Assembly (NCBI GenBank): GCA_015061605.1
Contig: SUWH01000007.1
Location: 39,772 to 103,771, forward strand
DNA from: Lentisphaerota bacterium
Lineage (GTDB): Bacteria; Verrucomicrobiota; Lentisphaeria; Victivallales; Victivallaceae
DNA length: 64,000 bases
Direction of reading: 5' to 3'
Shown: piece after piece, positions 1-9,674 of the stretch
Layout of the letters: every line of letters begins with the position of its first letter
Numbering within the stretch: the stretch's first letter is position 1
Translations under genes and position numbers: made by a program
The notes under the pieces: generated by a model
What the model saw: only the letters and a program-made list of their open reading frames with translations
Told to the model about the DNA's origin: nothing
Databases searched by the model: none

Positions 1-2348
1 TTCTGTTCCAGAACGAAACCGACCGTCTTAAAGGGGATGATCGCCACAGAACGCCATTCACCGTCCTTGAATTGAGTTTTGACATCCCAATCGCCATTCC
101 ATTTGCCATCGGTACAGAAAGCATCATAACGGCTGGAAGTGCTGTTGGCAAAGGTATTGTACACCAGATGATAGTAACCGCCGGCGCGCCGACCGAGGAA
201 AAGTTCCATGTGGTCGCCGCTGGGCCATTTATTCATCGGGATACCGGGTTTGGCGGTGGTGATACCGTCAAGGAATTTGCACTGAACGGCGATGTAGAGA
301 TTTTTGCCGTTGTGCATAAGTTTGACCGTAGTGGCTTCAGGAGCATCGGTCTGCTTGCCCATAGACTTGAATGCGGGCATGGTCGCGGCTTTCTTCCACA
401 AACCGGAGTCGAAATCAAATCCCGGAAATTCCCGGACATCGACTTTGGGAACATTCTGTTCCGGAACAGCGGCAGCGGCGGCACGTTCCAACCAGCTTTC
501 AAAAGTCTTTGACAGCATGGCAAGCTGGCGGCAGACGACCGGATTTTTGACCAGTTTTTCCGCTTCTGCCAGCGCGGTGCGGCAGGGTTCGGTCAATTTT
601 TTACTGATGACATAGCGACCCATTGAACGGCGGTAATCATCGTTGAAGGCACTGGCGGTAGAGTCATTGAGCCAGCTGTCGCGCAGCAGCTTGTAGAATT
701 TCTGCACCGCCGGGGCAGCTTCACGGTAGACGCGTTTGATATATTCGTTGCGGAGTTGGTCAGGATCCTGACCGGGATCCCAGAAAAGCTGGGTGATCGT
801 CCAGAATTCAGGAGCCGTGATGGAGAAAAATTCCGTTTCAGGGAGCGGATGTTTTTTCCGCATTCCCGGACGGTCGCCCCAGCTGTGCTCTGAAGTCACC
901 TCTTTGATGCCGAGTTTGGAAATAAAACGCAAATCCTGCACGATGATATTCGCCTGCGCACGCGGGAATCCGGCACCGGAAAAATAATATTCGCGCCACA
1001 TCACCGAGGGACTCATCGCGGCATATTTGGTGGTGCGGTTCAGCCATTTGACATTGCTGGGGCCGTGGAGAGTTTCCTTGTCGTTGCGGACATAGGGACA
1101 GAAGCTGATGCGGATATTGTGAGCGATGGGAATTTCCGGCGGAATGGCGGTAAAAAAGTAGCCGAAACATTTGATACGCATTCCCGGACGGGCTTTTTCC
1201 ACAGCGGCGGCAACTTTATTGAGGAAAAGGAAAAACTGGGTGGATTTGAATGCTTCATGCGCCCTGTCCAGAACTTTTCCGTCAGCAAGTTTGATCGGCG
1301 CCATGCAGAGTTTGCATTCGCAGAAACTCTGGGTATCGTCGATCATGATGTTGATGCAGTTGTAGAAATCCGGCAGATTTTTGACGATTTTAAGGGTATT
1401 GGCGATAAAGGCTTCGTGCATTTTTTCATTGGCATAGCAGAGCTGGACTCGGCCGGTGGTAACGCGCTTGCCTTCGATCTCCATGTAGTATTCCGGATTG
1501 CTCTTGGCAAAAACCGCCTTGGGCAGCCAGAGACGGCTCATGTTGTGGCCGCCGCCGTATTCGACAAACATACCGCTGTCAGCGTAACGGTCGCGGATAG
1601 CGGGTTCATCGGCACCGGGAAGATAATTGATGCCGTTGCGGACACAATAGTTGAAAAATTCTTCACTGTACTGGGCAATTCTGGCATTGGCAAGCCAGGC
1701 ACGCAGACGGAACACCGGATTATCAACATAATCTGTAACAGTAAAACTCAAATTGGGATCAAAGGTGAAGTTCGCCAGTTCCTTGTGGGGACGCACCCAG
1801 ATAAAGTCGGTGTGTTTCAGGATGAAACGGTGAACACCGTTAAGCACGCCGCGCGGAGTTTTGCCGACGATGTACAGCTTGCCGTTCCGGACGAAAGCGG
1901 CGTAACCATCATATTTGATACGTTTGACCAGTTTGAGTGCCGAACTTTTGGGAGTCAGGACCGCTTTGACCGGAGTGGAATCGACCGTGCCCAGCACGAT
2001 CGCCGGCGAATTGCTGTACACAACATTGTTGACTGAAACCGATGCACCGCTCATCAGCCGGAAGTAATTCTTCAATTCCCGGGCAGCGTGGTGAATAACC
2101 CGTGAATCACGATCATCAATGACGATGTATCTTACAGCTTCCTGATTTTTTGCCACCTGGATACGTTTTACATTTTTGGCACCTTCAGCCTTTGCAGCTT
2201 TTTTAACTTTTTTAGCTTTGGGAGCAGCTTTGACCTTTTTGACCTCTTGAGGTGCAGCGGCCTTGCGCTGGTTTTGGTCTGCTGTCCGGCACGCCGTCAT
2301 AATGATAGCGGCAACAGCCAGTACAGCGATGATAAAAATACGTTTCAT
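1..2348 (-). CDS. DUF4838-like secreted lipoprotein with C-terminal CBM9-like domain (3' end off the window)
   Basis: Hand translation from ATG at 2348 (SD AAAGGAG) gives MKRIFIIAVLAVAAIIMTACRTADQ... (lipobox), then ...AARELKNYFRLMSGASVSVNN... typical of DUF4838. The frame is still open at base 1 (...GEWRSVAIIPFKTVGFVLEQ). It is absent from the ORF track because it runs off the edge. Confidence 0.75.
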   Translation of the reverse strand, partial: MKRIFIIAVLAVAAIIMTACRTADQNQRKAAAPQEVKKVKAAPKAKKVKKAAKAEGAKNVKRIQVAKNQEAVRYIVIDDRDSRVIHHAARELKNYFRLMSGASVSVNNVVYSNSPAIVLGTVDSTPVKAVLTPKSSALKLVKRIKYDGYAAFVRNGKLYIVGKTPRGVLNGVHRFILKHTDFIWVRPHKELANFTFDPNLSFTVTDYVDNPVFRLRAWLANARIAQYSEEFFNYCVRNGINYLPGADEPAIRDRYADSGMFVEYGGGHNMSRLWLPKAVFAKSNPEYYMEIEGKRVTTGRVQLCYANEKMHEAFIANTLKIVKNLPDFYNCINIMIDDTQSFCECKLCMAPIKLADGKVLDRAHEAFKSTQFFLFLNKVAAAVEKARPGMRIKCFGYFFTAIPPEIPIAHNIRISFCPYVRNDKETLHGPSNVKWLNRTTKYAAMSPSVMWREYYFSGAGFPRAQANIIVQDLRFISKLGIKEVTSEHSWGDRPGMRKKHPLPETEFFSITAPEFWTITQLFWDPGQDPDQLRNEYIKRVYREAAPAVQKFYKLLRDSWLNDSTASAFNDDYRRSMGRYVISKKLTEPCRTALAEAEKLVKNPVVCRQLAMLSKTFESWLERAAAAAVPEQNVPKVDVREFPGFDFDSGLWKKAATMPAFKSMGKQTDAPEATTVKLMHNGKNLYIAVQCKFLDGITTAKPGIPMNKWPSGDHMELFLGRRAGGYYHLVYNTFANSTSSRYDAFCTDGKWNGDWDVKTQFKDGEWRSVAIIPFKTVGFVLEQ

Positions 2349-2363
2349 TTTCATCTCCTTTGG

Positions 2364-3506
2364 TTAATGAATTATTTTACGGATAAATTTTTCCAAATTA
2401 TCAAAAAACTTCATCAAAACTGTCTTGCGGGAAGTTATCGCCCCTTTCGGGCAATGCTCCTGACAGCAGAAACAGCGGATACATTCATTGAGCTTGAATA
2501 CCGGTCTGCCGTTGACCAGTTTCAACGATTCCGGCGGACACATTTTAACACAAATACCGCAACCGATACAGAGATTGGCATCCAATTCCGGTTTGGCGAC
2601 CATTTTTTGCCGCAGAAATTCCCGGAGTTTAGGAGGAAAATATACGCCCCACTCCAATCCCATTTGCGGCGGATCGGGCAACTTTACAGCACGCTTTTCC
2701 GGAATATCACCGCAGTCAGTAAAAGCTGTATCAAGCGCGCGTTTCTGCGCCTGTTTCACAATGAGCAGATCGTCCACCCCCATTTTTTCTGCAACCGAAG
2801 CATCCAGAGCAAGAGCATCGGTGGAACAGGCAATAAAATTCAAATTTACCGGAGTACCGCTTCCCGGGCCGTTGCCCTCCATCGCGACGACCGCATCAAT
2901 TATTGAAATCTGCGGCTTTACAATGGAATAAATATCCAGCAGCATATCGGCGAAGCGTTCATAATCGCGCCCGACTGCCAGATGCCAGCCCAGACGTTCA
3001 CTGCCGCGAACCAGACCGAAAAGATTTTTTACCGCTAACGTCAAGGTCATCATCGCGTGGGTCTTGGCTTTGGCAAAGTCGATCACCAAATCAAAATTTC
3101 TGAACTCCTGTGCCAGTTCCAGCTGGTGAAATGCGGAACTTTCCGCCATGGAACAAAGCTGATAGTCGGCACAGTTTGCAACAGTCACACCAAGTTCGGC
3201 AAGCTCCTTTGTTATCCCCATATTTTCCACGATGACCGGAGCGGACTTCACAGCGGGATTTTCAATCACAGCGATCTGCTGCGCGCCGAGAGATTTGAGC
3301 AGACGGCACAGAGAAAGCAGCAGTTCCGGAGCGACACAGACTGGTTTGTCATGTCCTTTCCATTCCAGAAAATTGGGCTTGATCATCACCCGTTTACCAT
3401 TCACACCGCCTATGCTCTCCACACAGGGTAAAAAAACAGACAACAAGGCATCATCCAACACCTTGCTGTCATAATTTTTTGCGTATGCGTAGTAAACGTC
3501 GTGCAT
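2364..3506 (-). CDS. DUF362 domain protein with C-terminal 2x[4Fe-4S] ferredoxin motifs
   Basis: ORF with MIKPNFLEW...VIDFAKAKTHAMMTLTLAVKNLFG and CIGCGICVKMCPPESL / CIRCFCCQEHCPKGAI. Confidence 0.85.
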   Translation of the reverse strand: MHDVYYAYAKNYDSKVLDDALLSVFLPCVESIGGVNGKRVMIKPNFLEWKGHDKPVCVAPELLLSLCRLLKSLGAQQIAVIENPAVKSAPVIVENMGITKELAELGVTVANCADYQLCSMAESSAFHQLELAQEFRNFDLVIDFAKAKTHAMMTLTLAVKNLFGLVRGSERLGWHLAVGRDYERFADMLLDIYSIVKPQISIIDAVVAMEGNGPGSGTPVNLNFIACSTDALALDASVAEKMGVDDLLIVKQAQKRALDTAFTDCGDIPEKRAVKLPDPPQMGLEWGVYFPPKLREFLRQKMVAKPELDANLCIGCGICVKMCPPESLKLVNGRPVFKLNECIRCFCCQEHCPKGAITSRKTVLMKFFDNLEKFIRKIIH

Positions 3507-3518
3507 AAAAGCAACCGT

Positions 3519-3836
3519 TTAAAACGAGGGGATATCGATGCCCAGACCGCCGCCGATCGCCCGCATCTTTTCCTGCATGGTGGAACGGGCGGAAGCCAGT
3601 GCGCTGTTGAGCGCATTTTGCAGTTCCTGCGCCAGGAAAGCGGTATCAGCTTGCAGCTCCGGAGCAATAACGATGTTCCGTACGGTAAGATCGCCTCCGA
3701 CGGTGACCGTAACGCCGCCGTTGGCGGCAGTCGCGGAAAATTCCATCTTCGGCAATTCTTCTTTCAGTTCCTGCGCAGCAGCCTGAAGCTCTTTGGCATG
3801 GGACATAAGTTTAAGAACGTCACCGAAACCGGCCAT
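3519..3836 (-). CDS. ybaB: YbaB/EbfC family nucleoid-associated protein
   Basis: 105 aa; MAGFGDVLKLMSHAKELQ...GGVTVTVGGDLTVRNIVIAPEL. Confidence 0.85.
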   Translation of the reverse strand: MAGFGDVLKLMSHAKELQAAAQELKEELPKMEFSATAANGGVTVTVGGDLTVRNIVIAPELQADTAFLAQELQNALNSALASARSTMQEKMRAIGGGLGIDIPSF

Positions 3837-3837
3837 T

Positions 3838-6342
3838 TTATCTGGCTCCTTTTTTAGCTCTCAAATTCTCAAGGAAGTTGACCAGCGGTCCGGCAAGACA
3901 GACCGAGCTGAATGTACCCATAATGACACCGAGCATCATCACCATGGTAAATTCCTGCAAGTCCGGGCCACCGGCGATCCACAGGATGAAGACCACGAAA
4001 AAGGTGGTCAGAGTAGTGATAAGCGTACGGCTCAAGGTCTGATTGACCGACAGATTGACATTATCGGCAAAATTGTTGAACTTCTCCAACTTATTGTTTT
4101 CACGGACACGGTCAAAGATAACCACAGTATCGTTGATTGAGTAACCGATAACGGTCAAAAATGCCGCAACGGTGGTAAGACTTACCGTCTTACCGGAAAC
4201 CAGATAGATCGCCAGCACCACCAGTACGTCATGGAGCAGACAGAGGACACTCGCCAGCGCATAGGTGAATTCGTAACGCAGCACGATGTAGGCACCGATA
4301 CCGATCAACGCCAGAATAATAGCGATCATAGCCGCCTTGGTGAACTCCTTACCGACCAGACCGTCCAAATGCTGGGCGTGAGCGGAAGCAGGATTGATGC
4401 CGCATTCGGGAAATTTCTCCGCCAGAAGTTTACCGACCGTCTGCTGAACGGTTTCATTGCTGTCGCCGTGGAGCATAACTTCGAGTTTTTCGCGGTCAGC
4501 ATCATCCGAGGAGGTGACGTTGGACTTGTAGGTGACAGACGGTTCTTTGAAACCGGCTTCTTTCAGTACCTTCGCCATGGCGGAAGTATTGCCTTTTTTG
4601 GCGTAATTATAGGTGATGGAAGTACCTCCGGTAAAGTCGATACCCAGCACACCCTTGCCGCGGATACCGAGCATGATGATGCAGAGCAAAATCAGTGAAC
4701 CGGAAATGGCAAAAGTATATTTGCTGATCTTGATAAAGTTGATATTGGTCTTTTTCACCAACTGCATCATTTTCATCGATTCAAAATCTTTGACCCGGAA
4801 GAAGTAATCGTAGATCAGACGAGTGACGAAAAGCGCGGTGAACAAACTGCTCAAAATACCGATCGCCAGAGTGATGGCAAAACCTTTGATGGCACCGGTA
4901 CCGACATACATCAGAATGAATGCGGTAATAAGCGTGGTGATATTGGCATCAAGCACCGAACTCAACGCGCGGTCATAACCGGCATCGACAGCGGCACGCG
5001 CCTTTTTACCCAGCAGCAGTTCTTCGCGGATACGTTCAAAGACCAGCACGTTGGCGTCGACTGCCATACCGATGGTCAAAACGATACCGGCGATACCCGG
5101 CAGAGTGAGCGTGCAGTCAAACGCCGCCATAGCTCCGAGGATGAGCAGCATATTCAAACCGAGGGCGAAAACGGCGAGCAGACCGCTCAAGCGGTAATAG
5201 ATGACCATGAAAACCGCGACCACGATCAGTGAAACCACACCTACCCAGACACCGTTTTTCACACTGGCGAGCCCCAGTTTCGGGTCGGTATCAAAGACGG
5301 CACCGACCTTGATGGCGAAGGGGAAGTTGCCCGCCTGAAGCGCATTGGCGATGGTCTGGGCTTCTTCATCGGTGAAACTGCCGGAAATGGAGGCGCTGCC
5401 TCCGGCAATAGCTTCGCGGATACTGGGAGCGCAGTAAAGTTTGCCGTCAAGGACGATCGCCAGCTGGCGGCCGACATTGTTTTCGGTAACGCGTTTGAAG
5501 TCTTCAGCGCCCTGGGTGTTGAAAGTAAGGGAAATGGTGCGCTGTCCCATCTGGTCGCGCATGGCGCGCGCTTTGTCGATATTTTTTCCGTCCATTTCGG
5601 GACGCACCGCGACGAGGAAACTGCGAACCAGCGGCTTGCCGTTTTCGATTTCGGTGTATTCCATAAATTCAGTACCGGGAGGGACGGAATTGGGATCGGC
5701 CTTGTAGCGGGCAAGCTCTTCGGCAGAAGCGTTTTCGACCAGACGGAAGTGGAGTTTGGCACTCATCTGGATCATATCGCGCAGTTTAGCTTTTTCGTCG
5801 TTGGTGACGATGGGGGCGCGCAGAACGATGTGTTTTTCGCCGGAGGGGGCGAGTTCAGCTTCAAAAATTTTCAGCTGTTCCAGACGTTTGCGGAGCTGCT
5901 CGATAGCGACATCACGATAGTGTTTAAAGTCGTTTTCGATCTCCTCTTTTTTGTCTTCATCGGGGAGCAGTTCCAGATAGAATTCCACACCGCCGTTGAG
6001 GTCCAGTCCCAGACGGATGGAACTGGAGGCCTTTTTGCGGATCAAGCTCATGGCGTCGCGGTTGTTTTCCAGACCTTCGCCTTTGAGCATGGGAGCGAGG
6101 TTGACACCTTTTTCATCGGCGGCGGCAAGCAGAGCCTGGGATTCAAAGATGTCACGATCCTTCGCCTGACGGGCGCGGGCATCGGAGATCAGTTCGGCGG
6201 CGACTTTATCATTTTTATCTTTGAGCAGATCAGTAAAAGTCGCGTAGAAATCCTTGGGAGCCAGCGGATACATCGCCGCACCGAAGATCACCATGGTGAT
6301 GATCGCCAGCAATGTACGCAGGAATATGGGTTTTTTATTCAT
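3838..6342 (-). CDS. secDF: Protein translocase SecDF fusion
   Basis: 834 aa; SecD part (IRLGLDLNGGVEFYLEL, GMAVDANVLVFERIREE) fused to SecF part (GIDFTGGTSITYNYA, GYSINDTVVIFDRVREN). Confidence 0.95.
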   Translation of the reverse strand: MNKKPIFLRTLLAIITMVIFGAAMYPLAPKDFYATFTDLLKDKNDKVAAELISDARARQAKDRDIFESQALLAAADEKGVNLAPMLKGEGLENNRDAMSLIRKKASSSIRLGLDLNGGVEFYLELLPDEDKKEEIENDFKHYRDVAIEQLRKRLEQLKIFEAELAPSGEKHIVLRAPIVTNDEKAKLRDMIQMSAKLHFRLVENASAEELARYKADPNSVPPGTEFMEYTEIENGKPLVRSFLVAVRPEMDGKNIDKARAMRDQMGQRTISLTFNTQGAEDFKRVTENNVGRQLAIVLDGKLYCAPSIREAIAGGSASISGSFTDEEAQTIANALQAGNFPFAIKVGAVFDTDPKLGLASVKNGVWVGVVSLIVVAVFMVIYYRLSGLLAVFALGLNMLLILGAMAAFDCTLTLPGIAGIVLTIGMAVDANVLVFERIREELLLGKKARAAVDAGYDRALSSVLDANITTLITAFILMYVGTGAIKGFAITLAIGILSSLFTALFVTRLIYDYFFRVKDFESMKMMQLVKKTNINFIKISKYTFAISGSLILLCIIMLGIRGKGVLGIDFTGGTSITYNYAKKGNTSAMAKVLKEAGFKEPSVTYKSNVTSSDDADREKLEVMLHGDSNETVQQTVGKLLAEKFPECGINPASAHAQHLDGLVGKEFTKAAMIAIILALIGIGAYIVLRYEFTYALASVLCLLHDVLVVLAIYLVSGKTVSLTTVAAFLTVIGYSINDTVVIFDRVRENNKLEKFNNFADNVNLSVNQTLSRTLITTLTTFFVVFILWIAGGPDLQEFTMVMMLGVIMGTFSSVCLAGPLVNFLENLRAKKGAR

Positions 6343-6344
6343 GA

Positions 6345-6821
6345 TTACTTGTTTTCTCCGGATTTTTTATCTTCGGTCTCTTCTTCGACCGGGGTCACAC
6401 CGTTTTTGACGACGAGGACGCGGACATTTTCAGCAATTTCGACGAGGAACTCTTTTTCGCGGACTTCAACGACCTTGCCCAGCACGCCGCTGTTGAGCAT
6501 GACGCGGGTACCTTTGACGGTGCGGTCGAGAGCTTCCTGACGCTTCTGCTGCTGTTTTTTGTTGCCGCGGAAGATAAAGAAGTAGAAAGCGACGATGATG
6601 AGGATGATCGGCAGGAAATCCATCAGACCGCCGGCTTTTTTCTGCTGGGCTTTGGCTCCGCTGTTTTCAGCGGCGGGAGCAGCTTTGGTGACTGCAGAAC
6701 CCGGCAGGGTCTGACCGGCGGCGGGAGCGTTGGAGATCGCCGGAGCTTTGGCTTCGGGAGCTGCGTAAAGGAAAGTTCCGCAAGCGATAACAGCTGCGGC
6801 GAGCAAACTTTTGATCTTCAT
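6345..6821 (-). CDS. yajC: Preprotein translocase subunit YajC
   Basis: Single TM plus FIFRGNKKQQQKRQEALDRTVKGTRVMLNSGVLGKVVEV; adjacent to secDF. Confidence 0.9.
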   Translation of the reverse strand: MKIKSLLAAAVIACGTFLYAAPEAKAPAISNAPAAGQTLPGSAVTKAAPAAENSGAKAQQKKAGGLMDFLPIILIIVAFYFFIFRGNKKQQQKRQEALDRTVKGTRVMLNSGVLGKVVEVREKEFLVEIAENVRVLVVKNGVTPVEEETEDKKSGENK

Positions 6822-6858
6822 GATTTCGATTCCTTAAGTAAGTTAAAGTTTTCCAAAA

Positions 6859-8382
6859 TTATTTGGCAGGCACGCCGAGGAGGGTGAGGTGCTTGTCAAA
6901 GTGTTTTTCCAGAGCGGCTTCGTATTCCGCTTCAAACTTGTGCATCGCCTTGAAGAAACGTTCACGCAGTTCACCGCAGAGGATCGGACCGTAGGTGATG
7001 TGCAGGAGCTGACGGGCTTCGGGCATATCCATCAAAGCGGGCAGTTCGGCATCGCTCAAAGTATCGACAGCCGGGATCTTGTTGATGTCGGCGGTGATGT
7101 GATAAAGTTTGAGCATATCGTTGAAGTTGGCAAGGGCGCACTTGTGCATATCGCGGTAGAGCGCGGCATCATTTTCAGCGATGACGGTGACGGCGACCAG
7201 CCAGCTGGTACCGGCAGTTTTGAGGTGGAGGTAGTGGCGGGTCTCACGTCCGACGGTGGGATAGACGGCGAATTTGTCGCTGCCGCTGTGGACGGAAACT
7301 TTGTAGTTGCCGTAGTTCTGGGCGATAAGGGCGTGGACTTTGAACTGACGGTCAAATTCAGCCAGATCACCGATGTAGTCGATAGCTTTCTGGAATTCTC
7401 CGATGAAGCGGGGAGCGAGCGAACTGAATTCGACCTTGCGGAAGCGCAGTTCGCGGACGATGAAAAGGTGGTGGCTGGGCAGCGTGGGGCTGGTGGTTTC
7501 GTCGATGGAGATCTCCAGATCGAATTCATCACCGCGGGCGGCTTTGAGGTGTTCATAGACCTTGTGAGCGAAATCGAGCGCGGCGGTGTACATCACGGCA
7601 CAGCGTTTGGCAGTAAGTTCATCGATATCGACGGCGACTTCACCGAGGACGAACTTTTTACCGGCGTAATCATCCATGATGCGTTTCCGGAAGTCGGCGG
7701 GAAATTCAGCGAAAGCGGCTTCGATGGCGGCTTTGTCCCAATCTCCGGCAGCGGCATTCATCACCTCGGAGAGGTCGAGGGTGATCATAGCCATACCGGC
7801 GGCGAGAGCCACGTCGATATCCGGAATGGTTTTGAGGTGGTCGCCGTCCGCGCCGTAACCATCGCGGTAGTCAGCGGCATAGACCATGAAACAGGCATCA
7901 TCGACCACCTGACGGAAGGTACGTTTGGTCATGGTAAGTTCGCGCATGGACTGCTGGGCGAGAACCGGATAAGCCTGAACTTTACGGGCAGCTTTGATAT
8001 GTCCGAAGCTGGCGAGACCGAGACGGTCGCCGCAGCCGATGGTGGTACGTTCATTGCGCAGACTGCGGGGGGCGCACCAGGGGAAGTGTTTACGCAAAGC
8101 GGCGGCATTTTCAGCGGTGAGATCGCCTTTGAGAGCGACACCGCCGTCGGCGAGCTGAATGGTTTCTCCTTCAAAACCGCAGGGCATATCTTTGCCGCAA
8201 TCGGCAACAACGATGATGAAGCGTTTTTCTTCATCGCGCGCCATCATAACAACAGCATTGCCCAGTTTGTGAACGGAATCAGCATAAACAGAGATACCGT
8301 TGTCAGATTTGATCATTGCCGCCTTGATCGCGGCTTCATCCTTGTTGAGCAGAGCCAACACGCTTTCAGCTATTTTTTTCAT
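6859..8382 (-). CDS. uxaE: Tagaturonate epimerase family protein
   Basis: 507 aa; RTTIGCGDRLGLASFGHIKAAR... recognisable UxaE-type sequence. Confidence 0.75.
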   Translation of the reverse strand: MKKIAESVLALLNKDEAAIKAAMIKSDNGISVYADSVHKLGNAVVMMARDEEKRFIIVVADCGKDMPCGFEGETIQLADGGVALKGDLTAENAAALRKHFPWCAPRSLRNERTTIGCGDRLGLASFGHIKAARKVQAYPVLAQQSMRELTMTKRTFRQVVDDACFMVYAADYRDGYGADGDHLKTIPDIDVALAAGMAMITLDLSEVMNAAAGDWDKAAIEAAFAEFPADFRKRIMDDYAGKKFVLGEVAVDIDELTAKRCAVMYTAALDFAHKVYEHLKAARGDEFDLEISIDETTSPTLPSHHLFIVRELRFRKVEFSSLAPRFIGEFQKAIDYIGDLAEFDRQFKVHALIAQNYGNYKVSVHSGSDKFAVYPTVGRETRHYLHLKTAGTSWLVAVTVIAENDAALYRDMHKCALANFNDMLKLYHITADINKIPAVDTLSDAELPALMDMPEARQLLHITYGPILCGELRERFFKAMHKFEAEYEAALEKHFDKHLTLLGVPAK

Positions 8383-8521
8383 AATGTCAGACTTTCCTTT
8401 CTAAAAAATTCAAAGACATCACAATCACACAATACAATTTTAATAATATAGTGCCGCAACAGCGCAAATGCAAGCTGAAAAGAAATTTTTCACTTTTTTT
8501 TCATTTTTGGCAAAAAAACAC

Positions 8522-8550
8522 TTGCTTTTGAACTGCATCGTGATTATACT
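8522..8550 (+). promoter_or_regulatory. Sigma70-like promoter of prepilin locus 1
   Basis: TTGCTT (8522-8527), 17 nt, TATACT (8545-8550), upstream of the ATG at 8600. Confidence 0.6.
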
Positions 8551-8620
8551 GTGTCTGTGCATCTCTTGATATCAACTGAAACAATATTGAGGTATTTTCA
8601 TGACTTGTAAAGATTTTTAT

Positions 8621-8688
8621 TCTGTCCATGATCATGGACAGAAGCTGTACAGCTTCTGTCCATGATCATGGACAGAAGCTGTACAGCT
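8621..8688. repeat. Two exact tandem copies of a 34-bp double-palindrome unit
   Basis: TCTGTCCATGATCATGGACAGA+AGCTGTACAGCT at 8621-8654 and 8655-8688. The 22-bp TCTGTCCATGATCATGGACAGA and 16-bp GAAGCTGTACAGCTTC are perfect palindromes. Confidence 0.97.
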
Positions 8689-9392
8689 TCACGCTGATCG
8701 AATTGCTCGTTGTTATCGCCATCATCGCCATTCTGGCAGCAATCCTGCTCCCGGCATTGCAGAGCGCCAGAGAGCGGGGAAAAACCACCCAGTGCCTGAA
8801 TAATTTGCGCCAGCTCGGACACGTAATGCATAATTATGCTGAAGCCAACGACGGCTGGGCAACTGACGACACCTGTGGAGAAACCAGCGCCTCAAACTAT
8901 TACTATTCAAAAACCTCCAAAAAAGCCAAAGGCCGACTGGGCGATTACATCAAATCCCCGAAGATTGCCGACTCTCTTCCCGCCATCGCGGTCTGCCCGC
9001 AAGGCGGACGCGACTGGGAGAAACCGGCAGGATTCCCCACGGTCAAAACCGGCAGCAATCCGAACTTCAGCTATGGTGCAAATTACTACATAACCAAAGT
9101 TGCTCTGAGTTACCGGCAGAAATATTCCACAGTGCGTCTCGGCAGCAAAGTCTTTGTTTTCACTGATATCGGCGAAAAACATCCGACCTTTTCCAAAGAG
9201 GCAAAAATGATTGGTGCCATGGAAGTCGCCGGATTTTACCGTTTCAGTTTCCGGCATCCCAAGTACAAATTTTCCAACACGGTGTTTGTTGACGGCCACG
9301 CGGAGGGAATCCACTTTGCTTATACATGGAGCGGAGCCGAGGGGTGGAGCAAAGCCAGTGACACCAGAAATTTGTTCCGGGATAACTATTGA
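8628..9392 (+). CDS. Prepilin-type N-terminal cleavage/methylation, DUF1559-like (H-X9-DG) protein; start uncertain because of a 34-bp tandem repeat frameshift
   Basis: [48 protein letters not shown] ... [20 protein letters not shown]. The ATG with an RBS (8600; GAGG at 8589-8592) is in a different frame and stops at 8663-8665. Confidence 0.85.
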   Translation: MIMDRSCTASVHDHGQKLYSFTLIELLVVIAIIAILAAILLPALQSARERGKTTQCLNNLRQLGHVMHNYAEANDGWATDDTCGETSASNYYYSKTSKKAKGRLGDYIKSPKIADSLPAIAVCPQGGRDWEKPAGFPTVKTGSNPNFSYGANYYITKVALSYRQKYSTVRLGSKVFVFTDIGEKHPTFSKEAKMIGAMEVAGFYRFSFRHPKYKFSNTVFVDGHAEGIHFAYTWSGAEGWSKASDTRNLFRDNY

Positions 9393-9576
9393 TGGGTGTT
9401 GTCTCATTTTTTGTAAAAAATATAACCTGCGGTGGCGCATTGTGCGCAATCTCTTGGCAAATCTTCGGACTCATCTTCAGTCGAGGACGCAAGTCCACTC
9501 CTTCAGATTCGCCTTGATTTGCCGTCGACCTTGCATCACACTGCATCCACCGACTGCAATCAAACCGTTTTATTAT

Positions 9577-9605
9577 TTGACAAATCATCCCTTCTGTGGT
9601 ATACT
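9577..9605 (+). promoter_or_regulatory. Consensus sigma70-like promoter
   Basis: TTGACA (9577-9582), 17 nt, TATACT (9600-9605), upstream of the 9675 CDS. Confidence 0.7.
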
Positions 9606-9674
9606 TTTATACAGCAACAGTGGATATTGCAAGTTATAACATAAATGTTTCACAAAATTCTGGACATTATCTAT

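Noticed and set aside
1065-2036. 323-aa plus-strand ORF near the window start
   Set aside because: Antisense to the DUF4838-like partial CDS, which has a lipoprotein signal, RBS and coherent domain sequence.
6889-8451. 520-aa plus-strand ORF opposite uxaE
   Set aside because: Shadow ORF of a strongly supported CDS.
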